From: CAZWCX01 sp964632945
GTDB taxonomy: Bacteria > Planctomycetota > MHYJ01 > WSZJ01 > CAZWCX01
Reading direction: 5' to 3'
DNA: 64,000 bases
Assembly (NCBI GenBank): GCA_964632945.1
Contig: CAZWCX010000010.1
Span: 28,653 to 92,652, forward strand
In this document: positions 59,275 through 64,000 of the stretch, in pieces
How the letters are laid out: every line of letters begins with the position of its first letter
How positions within the stretch are numbered: the stretch's first letter is position 1
Notes under the pieces: model-generated
What the model was told of the DNA's origin: nothing
Database searches by the model: none
Seen by the model: the letters and a program-made list of their open reading frames with translations, nothing else
Made by a program: the position numbers and the translations under genes

Positions 59275-59300
59275 ACGACCGGTGCGTGACCGTGTCCGCG

Positions 59301-59317
59301 CCGGCGCGCGGCGCCGG
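59301..59317. terminator. Bidirectional hairpin between convergent genes
   Basis: CCGGCGC and GCGCCGG form a perfect 7-bp stem around a GCG loop, midway between the stop codons of the transglutaminase gene and the second sigma-factor gene. There is no T-tract. Confidence 0.45.
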
Positions 59318-59329
59318 GACCGCCGATGC

Positions 59330-60094
59330 TCACCTCTGGAACAGTTCGCGAAACTCGCTTTCCAGCGCCTCCGGGGTCGAAACCGATTCGGCCACCACTT
59401 CGCGGACCATCTCCCGCAGGCGCTGGCGGGCGTGCGTGAGGTAGTTCCCCACGTCCCGTTCCGAGACGCCCAGACGCGCCGCGAGCGCGGCGTAGGTGGG
59501 TCGTTCCGTTGCCGGCTCCGGCAGTGCGTACGACCGAAACGCTTCCGCATAGGTGGGGCGACCCTCGAGCTCGTAGGAGCGCAACAGCCGGTCGGTGGCC
59601 TCGTCGAGGACCGCGCGGCGCCATTGCCGATCCAACGTCTCCTCCGGACCGCCGTCCTCCTCCGTCATGGCTTCCACCGCCGCGTAGTCCAGTCGATCCA
59701 ACGAATGGCCGCGATGCCCGCCCCCGCGCTTCAGGCGCGCAGCGTCGCGATGCGCCTTCCGCAGAAAAAACTCCAGGCAGGCCTTCAGATAGGTGCGGAA
59801 ACGCGGTCCTTCGGGGCGGACGTCCTCGAGCATCTCGCCTTCCAGCATGTGGAGAAAGAAACTCTGGGTGAGGTCCTTGGCATCTTCGGCTTGCGCGCGA
59901 CGGCTGCGACGGATATACCCGTAGATCGGGCGCCAATAGGTCAGCGCGAGGGTCTCGAGGTGCGCGCGCCAATCGCCGCGGGTGCGGTCCCCGGCGCCGG
60001 CAACCACGGACCAATGGGTGGTCGGAAATCCTCGAGCGCCGCCGTGCAGGGAGCTGCCCGGCGCATCCACAGGGTTCTCGGCGGAATCCGTCAC
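59330..60094 (-). CDS. ECF-type sigma factor of the F-P-T-T-H-W-S group
   Basis: This 254-residue sigma factor opens with F-P-T-T-H-W-S-V-V, a lead I associate with ECF groups abundant in Planctomycetes, Acidobacteria and Verrucomicrobia. Region 2 carries E-D-A-K-D-L-T-Q-S-F-F-L-H-M and region 4 L-A-A-R-L-G-V-S-E-R-D-V-G-N-Y-L-T-H-A-R. It is divergent from a kinase-TPR receptor gene (150 bases between starts), a recurring arrangement in which the kinase is thought to control the sigma factor. The start is a GTG with GGGAGG six bases upstream. Confidence 0.93.
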   Translation of the reverse strand: MTDSAENPVDAPGSSLHGGARGFPTTHWSVVAGAGDRTRGDWRAHLETLALTYWRPIYGYIRRSRRAQAEDAKDLTQSFFLHMLEGEMLEDVRPEGPRFRTYLKACLEFFLRKAHRDAARLKRGGGHRGHSLDRLDYAAVEAMTEEDGGPEETLDRQWRRAVLDEATDRLLRSYELEGRPTYAEAFRSYALPEPATERPTYAALAARLGVSERDVGNYLTHARQRLREMVREVVAESVSTPEALESEFRELFQR

Positions 60095-60244
60095 GCTCTC
60101 CCTCCCATCAGGGCCGCCGCCATCCTAGCATGGATCCGTTGCGCGTAACATCGAGACGATGGAGCTACGGGATCGCACCGCTCCGGGTGGTAGGAATCGG
60201 TGGAGGCGCTGCCGATCCGGGAGTCCCGCCGGAGGTACTCGGCC

Positions 60245-63200
60245 ATGTCGGAATACGCGGAGACCGATCCCCGTTATCGCTGGCTGGTGGAATGGGCGCT
60301 GCGCGCCCCTGCGGGAGCGAACGCCGGCGAGACCGAAACGGTGCTCCAGACCCGGATCGGCGACCTTGCCGTCCGCTACGGCTGGATCACCCCCGAGCAG
60401 TGGCGCGAGGTGCAACGGGAAGCCCAGAATTCGGCCCTGGATACCCTGCTGGTCCAACGCGGCTGGCTCCACGCGGACCAGTTCCGATACGCCTCCAGCA
60501 TTCTGGGCACGGAACCCGCGCGGCTCCCGCAACCGCACCTCGGCGGATACGAGATCCTCGGGCGACTCGGCTCCGGGGCGATGGGCGTGGTGTATCGCGC
60601 GATCGACCCCGTCCTGCGCCGGGAAGTCGCCCTGAAGGTCCTCCCGGATCGGCTCGAGGGTGTGCCGGAAGTCCACGCTCGCTTTGCGCGCGAGGCCGCC
60701 GCCGTCGCGCGCCTCGCCCATCCCGGGGTCGTGCAGGTCCATTCCTTCGGCGAGGACGGCGGGATCCCGTTCCTGGTGCTCGAATTGCTCCCCGGTCCCA
60801 CCCTGCTCGACGCGTGGCGCACGGAACCGGATCTGGCGCGGCGCGTGGGCTGGATCGAGGAGGTCGCGCGAGCGATCGCCCACGCTCACGCGCGCGGCGT
60901 CCTGCACCGCGATCTCAAGCCGGGCAACGTCATGTTCGGCAAGGAGGGCGCCCCGAAGGTCATGGACTTCGGCCTCGCCTGGCTCGAAGGGGACGGGTCG
61001 CACTTGACGGCGGAAGGGGCGATCCTGGGGACTCCCGCCTACATGGCGCCGGAGCAGGTGGACGGGCGGGCCGCCACTACGGCGACCGACGTGTACGCGC
61101 TGGGAGTGATGCTGTTCCAGGCGCTCACCGGCGAGCTGCCGTTCGGCGGCCAGGAGATGCGCGATCTGCTGGCGAGCATCCTGCTGAAGGAACCGCCGCG
61201 TCCCGGCCGGGTCGTTGCCGGGGTGCCGGCGGATCTCGAGACCGTGGCCCTGCGCGCCATGGAGAAGGAACCGCACCGTCGGTACGAGAGCGCGGCGGCA
61301 TTCGCGGAGGATCTGCGGCGGTGGCGCGAGGGGGAGCCGATCCTCGCCCGGCCGAGTACCTGGACGACCCGGCTCGGCAAGCGGGTGCGACGCAATCCCT
61401 GGGCCTGGGGCGCCGGCGTCTGCGCCGGGACCCTGGTTCTCGCCGTCGCGGCGATCACGCTGGCGTGGGGACGCTCCGAGGGCGTCCACGAGCGTTCGGC
61501 GCGCGCGCGGGAAGCCCTCCAGGGAGCGCGCGAAGCCGTGGAAGCCTGGCGCATGGAACGTTACTTGCCCCCCCACGACCTGACGTCGGCGCGCCGGCGC
61601 CTGCAGGCGGCGGGAGAGGCCCTGCGACGCGTGGTCGCAGAGGATCCCGGCGCGCCGGCCGCGTGGGGCGAACTCGGCTGGGTGCTCTTCGAGAGCGGGA
61701 ACCTGGACGGCGCGCGGGAGGCGCTCGAGCGGGCGGTTGCGATCTCCCCATCCCGGTCGACGTACCGGTGGCGGCTCGGTCGCGTGCTCGTCGATCTGGC
61801 CGAACGGCAGACGTCGCGTGCCGTGGTTCTGGCCGACCCGGTCGCCCGACGCGAAGAGAATGCGTCGGGCCGCAGCCTGCTGGACGATGCGCGCGCGCAC
61901 TTCCTCGCCGCGGCGGGCGGACCGGGCGAGGGCGCGATCACCCCGGCGGAACGCCTGCTGGCGAACGCGTATCTCGCCTGGCGCGACGGCCGGATCGACG
62001 ATGCGCGCGCGCTGGCGCGGGAGCTGGCCCGCACCCATGCGCGCGGAGGCGAGGAAGGGCGGCTGCTGTTGGGTCGGATCGAACTGGAGCTCGGGCAATC
62101 GGCGTGGTCCGAGTTCGATCTTGCCGCCGACCACGCCCGTTCCTGGATCGAGGCCTACCTTGCCGGGGCCCGCGCGCGGCTGACCCTGTCGGCAGCCAAG
62201 GACGTGGAGATTCGCGCCTCCGCCGGGGAAGCGGTCGAGATCGCCGGGCGCGCAATCGCGATCGATCCCGCGCGGGCGGACGCACGGGTGCAGCGCGGCG
62301 CGGCCTGGCTGACGATCGCCGAGCAGGCGCCCGCGGGATCTCCCGCCGCGGCCGAGGCTGCCGGAGCGGCCGCCGCCGACCTCGCGGCCGCGTTGGATCG
62401 CGACCCGGGTCACGCGGAGGCCCACTTCATCCGCGGACGCCTGCGCTGGCTGGCGGCCAGGGCGCCCGGTCTGCCGCCCGCCGAGGCGGACGAGCGGTAT
62501 CGAGAGGCGCTCGCCGACCTCGAACGCGCCACGACGCTCGAGCCCGGTCTCCTCCCCGCCTGGCGCGATCGATCGAGAGCCCGTAGGGCCTGGGCGGAGT
62601 CGCGGCAGGGACGGGGAATCGACGCGACCGACCAGTTCCGCGCCGCCGTGCGCGATGACCTCGACGCGCTCCTTCGGGCGCGTCCGCTCAGCGCCTCCTA
62701 CCGGTTGGAGCGCGCCTTCGCGTTGTCCCGCTGGGGTCTTGCGCTCCTGCTCCGTGGCGAAGATCCCGGCCCGGCGTATCGTGAAGCGCTGGACGATCTC
62801 GCACAGGTGCATGGCCGCACGAATCGCCCGGGCGAATCCTGGTCGCTGCGCGCGGAAATCCGTCTTACCTGGACCCGTCATCGCGAAGCCGCCGAGGGCC
62901 TCGATGCCCGAGCGGAGTACCGCAGCATCCTCGACGACGACCTCGCCCGCGCGCTGCGTGACGATCCCGATTCGGTGAGCGCGCACGCCCGCCGGGCCTT
63001 CACCGCGATCTGCCTTGCGCGGGCGCGCGAGCGCTGCGGCGAGGATCCCCTGCCGCTTTACGCGTCCGCGGTCGCCGACGCCACGTGGGTGATCGAGCGG
63101 CAGCCTTCCCATCCAAACGCGTGGTGGTATCGCGGACTGGCGCGGGGACATCGCGGTCATTACCTCGCCGCCCGCGGCGAATCCGCCGAAGCGGATCTGC

Positions 63201-63670
63201 GTGCAGCGGTCGAGGAAGACCTGCCGAAGGCGGGCGCCCAGCCGGGCCTGCGGTTGTTCCTCGACCAAACTTTGCTGATCTGGGGAATGGTCCGGGAGGC
63301 CCAGGGTGAAGATCCCCAGCCGCTCTTGCGCCGGATCGTCGAGCAAGACCTGTCCGCGCGCCGTCTCGACGCCGACGGCTGGCGCACGCTGGCGCACGCG
63401 CACTTGCGCCTGGCAAGCCGGGCACAGCGGGGTGGTGAGTCGGGAGCGGGACAAACCGATCTCGAGCGCGCGATCGAGGCGAGCGCGCGGGCGATCGCTT
63501 TGCGCCCAGGAGACGCCCGGGCGTGGCAGTTTCGCGGTCTCGCCCGAGCCATGCGCGGAGCCCGCGGCGAGGCGATCACGGACCTGGAGCAGGCGCTGAC
63601 GCTCGATCCGCGACTGCGGGCGGAAATCGAACCCGAGCTCGCGCGATTGGGCGTCCAGGGCGGCCGGTAG
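60245..63670 (+). CDS. Membrane Ser/Thr protein kinase with TPR sensor region
   Basis: This 1141-residue receptor has an N-terminal helical domain (about 35-95) with two related units (L-A-V-R-Y-G-W-I-T-P-E-Q-W and L-L-V-Q-R-G-W-L-H-A-D-Q-F). A complete Hanks kinase follows (G-S-G-A-M-G, Lys131, H-R-D-L-K-P-G-N near 219, D-F-G near 238). One membrane helix (about 384-408) and roughly 690 residues of TPR-like repeats end the chain. Unlike the kinase at 26093-29674 it has the extra N-terminal domain. Its neighbour is the divergent ECF sigma factor, a likely target. GGAGG lies nine bases before the ATG. Confidence 0.93.
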   Translation: MSEYAETDPRYRWLVEWALRAPAGANAGETETVLQTRIGDLAVRYGWITPEQWREVQREAQNSALDTLLVQRGWLHADQFRYASSILGTEPARLPQPHLGGYEILGRLGSGAMGVVYRAIDPVLRREVALKVLPDRLEGVPEVHARFAREAAAVARLAHPGVVQVHSFGEDGGIPFLVLELLPGPTLLDAWRTEPDLARRVGWIEEVARAIAHAHARGVLHRDLKPGNVMFGKEGAPKVMDFGLAWLEGDGSHLTAEGAILGTPAYMAPEQVDGRAATTATDVYALGVMLFQALTGELPFGGQEMRDLLASILLKEPPRPGRVVAGVPADLETVALRAMEKEPHRRYESAAAFAEDLRRWREGEPILARPSTWTTRLGKRVRRNPWAWGAGVCAGTLVLAVAAITLAWGRSEGVHERSARAREALQGAREAVEAWRMERYLPPHDLTSARRRLQAAGEALRRVVAEDPGAPAAWGELGWVLFESGNLDGAREALERAVAISPSRSTYRWRLGRVLVDLAERQTSRAVVLADPVARREENASGRSLLDDARAHFLAAAGGPGEGAITPAERLLANAYLAWRDGRIDDARALARELARTHARGGEEGRLLLGRIELELGQSAWSEFDLAADHARSWIEAYLAGARARLTLSAAKDVEIRASAGEAVEIAGRAIAIDPARADARVQRGAAWLTIAEQAPAGSPAAAEAAGAAAADLAAALDRDPGHAEAHFIRGRLRWLAARAPGLPPAEADERYREALADLERATTLEPGLLPAWRDRSRARRAWAESRQGRGIDATDQFRAAVRDDLDALLRARPLSASYRLERAFALSRWGLALLLRGEDPGPAYREALDDLAQVHGRTNRPGESWSLRAEIRLTWTRHREAAEGLDARAEYRSILDDDLARALRDDPDSVSAHARRAFTAICLARARERCGEDPLPLYASAVADATWVIERQPSHPNAWWYRGLARGHRGHYLAARGESAEADLRAAVEEDLPKAGAQPGLRLFLDQTLLIWGMVREAQGEDPQPLLRRIVEQDLSARRLDADGWRTLAHAHLRLASRAQRGGESGAGQTDLERAIEASARAIALRPGDARAWQFRGLARAMRGARGEAITDLEQALTLDPRLRAEIEPELARLGVQGGR

Positions 63671-63675
63671 CGAGA

Positions 63676-63697
63676 CTCGCCGGCGCACCCCGGCGAG
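63676..63697 (+). terminator. Hairpin after the second kinase gene
   Basis: CTCGCCGG and CCGGCGAG form a perfect 8-bp stem with a six-base loop, five bases after the stop codon. The following bases are not T-rich. Confidence 0.5.
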
Positions 63698-63812
63698 GTG
63701 CCTCGGCTTGCCCGGCACGATCGCCGGTCTCCCCTCCCGCGTCCCAGAAACAGCTCAAACCAGGCACGGGCGGCCTGCCCTGGGAATGTCGCTGCGTACG
63801 AGCCGGCCGTAA

Positions 63813-63834
63813 CCGTTCAGGTTCCGTTCAGAAT
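63813..63834. promoter_or_regulatory. Two 11-nt direct repeats, response-regulator-like box
   Basis: CCGTTCAGGTT is followed at once by CCGTTCAGAAT (8 of 8 leading bases identical, 11-nt period). Such spacing is typical of OmpR/PhoB-family binding sites. The regulated gene would lie beyond the right edge. Confidence 0.3.
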
Positions 63835-64000
63835 TCCTCGGAGATCTTGATCACCGTGTACACCCTCCGTGATGTCACCGCCAGGAGGGACATCGGCAAT
63901 CATGCGACCTGGGGATCGGCTCTAGGTGCAGCGTGCTCCCGACCAGCAACTGCGCGGGCGGAAGGTCTCTTCTCCCGCGGTATCAAGTTATGTTCACGCA

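Larger units (their letters stand above)
63671..64000. other. Gene-free right edge
   Basis: The last 330 bases hold the hairpin at 63676-63697 and the direct repeat at 63813-63834. A 21-codon leftward frame (about 63831-63893) has no upstream support. An ATG at 63990 lacks a ribosome binding site. I do not call a gene here. Confidence 0.5.

Noticed and set aside
63831..63893. Leftward 21-codon frame near the right edge
   Set aside because: It has no ribosome binding site and no coupling to a neighbour, and its start is arbitrary.

Overview
The window is GC-rich bacterial DNA with clear Shine-Dalgarno sequences and sigma-70-like promoters (TTGAC/TTGCG boxes, 16-18 nt spacers, -10 boxes such as TAAGAT, TACGAT, TATCAT). 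It has no rRNA, tRNA, CRISPR array or insertion sequence. Two extracytoplasmic-function (ECF) sigma factors, two membrane-anchored Ser/Thr kinases fused to TPR arrays, FHA domains, a pseudokinase fused to a formylglycine-generating-enzyme-like domain, and many secreted proteins of unknown function suggest a Planctomycetota-like bacterium. That phylum call is an inference from gene content, not a phylogeny.

Layout. 1-7.5 kb: the first codons of a leftward gene behind a strong promoter and long leader, then polA, rho (330-nt leader), two TPR genes and a short-chain dehydrogenase. 7.7-13.5 kb: a secreted protein, a voltage-gated-type K+ channel with a zinc ribbon, two tandem paralogues of an unknown family, and a trans-sulfuration PLP enzyme. 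13.8-19.6 kb (leftward): NlpC/P60-SH3 hydrolase, anchored beta-propeller protein, secreted protein, CxxCxxCC protein and lipid-kinase-like protein. 19.6-24 kb: a divergent C39-like peptidase/ATP-grasp ligase pair, an esterase and a ClpB-like AAA+ protein with a variant P-loop. 24.1-25.7 kb: an Hsp20 operon with two small unknown proteins. 26-32.5 kb: a kinase-TPR receptor divergent from an FHA protein fused to a MoxR-like ATPase whose P-loop lysine is lost, followed by a TPR protein.

32.6-54.2 kb is the most unusual region. Reading leftward from a TTGACA promoter at about 50.5 kb come: an ABC-2 exporter with two FHA domains; a zinc-ribbon/pseudokinase/FGE-like membrane protein; a VirD4/TraG-like membrane ATPase; a disordered protein; a possible 40-aa protein; a winged-helix-like protein; a second disordered protein sharing a gap-free 27-residue motif with the first; a TonB-shaped anchored protein; a membrane protein with five AAA modules in one chain; a small anchored protein; and a secreted transglutaminase-like protein. 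No relaxase, VirB4 or pilus gene is present. Facing away to the right are two M48 metalloprotease homologues, one with its first zinc-binding His replaced by Arg, flanking a TerB-like membrane protein. I propose that this is an undescribed envelope-spanning machine, possibly for secretion, controlled through phosphopeptide (FHA) signalling. The gene features are seen in the sequence; the joint function is inference.

54.2-64 kb: an ECF sigma factor divergent from a dehydrogenase-DUF58-transglutaminase operon, then a second ECF sigma factor divergent from a second kinase-TPR receptor. The last 330 bases hold a hairpin and an 11-nt direct repeat but no supported gene.

Coordinates and motifs were read by eye. 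Domain borders are approximate, and family names rest on recognised motifs rather than on searches.
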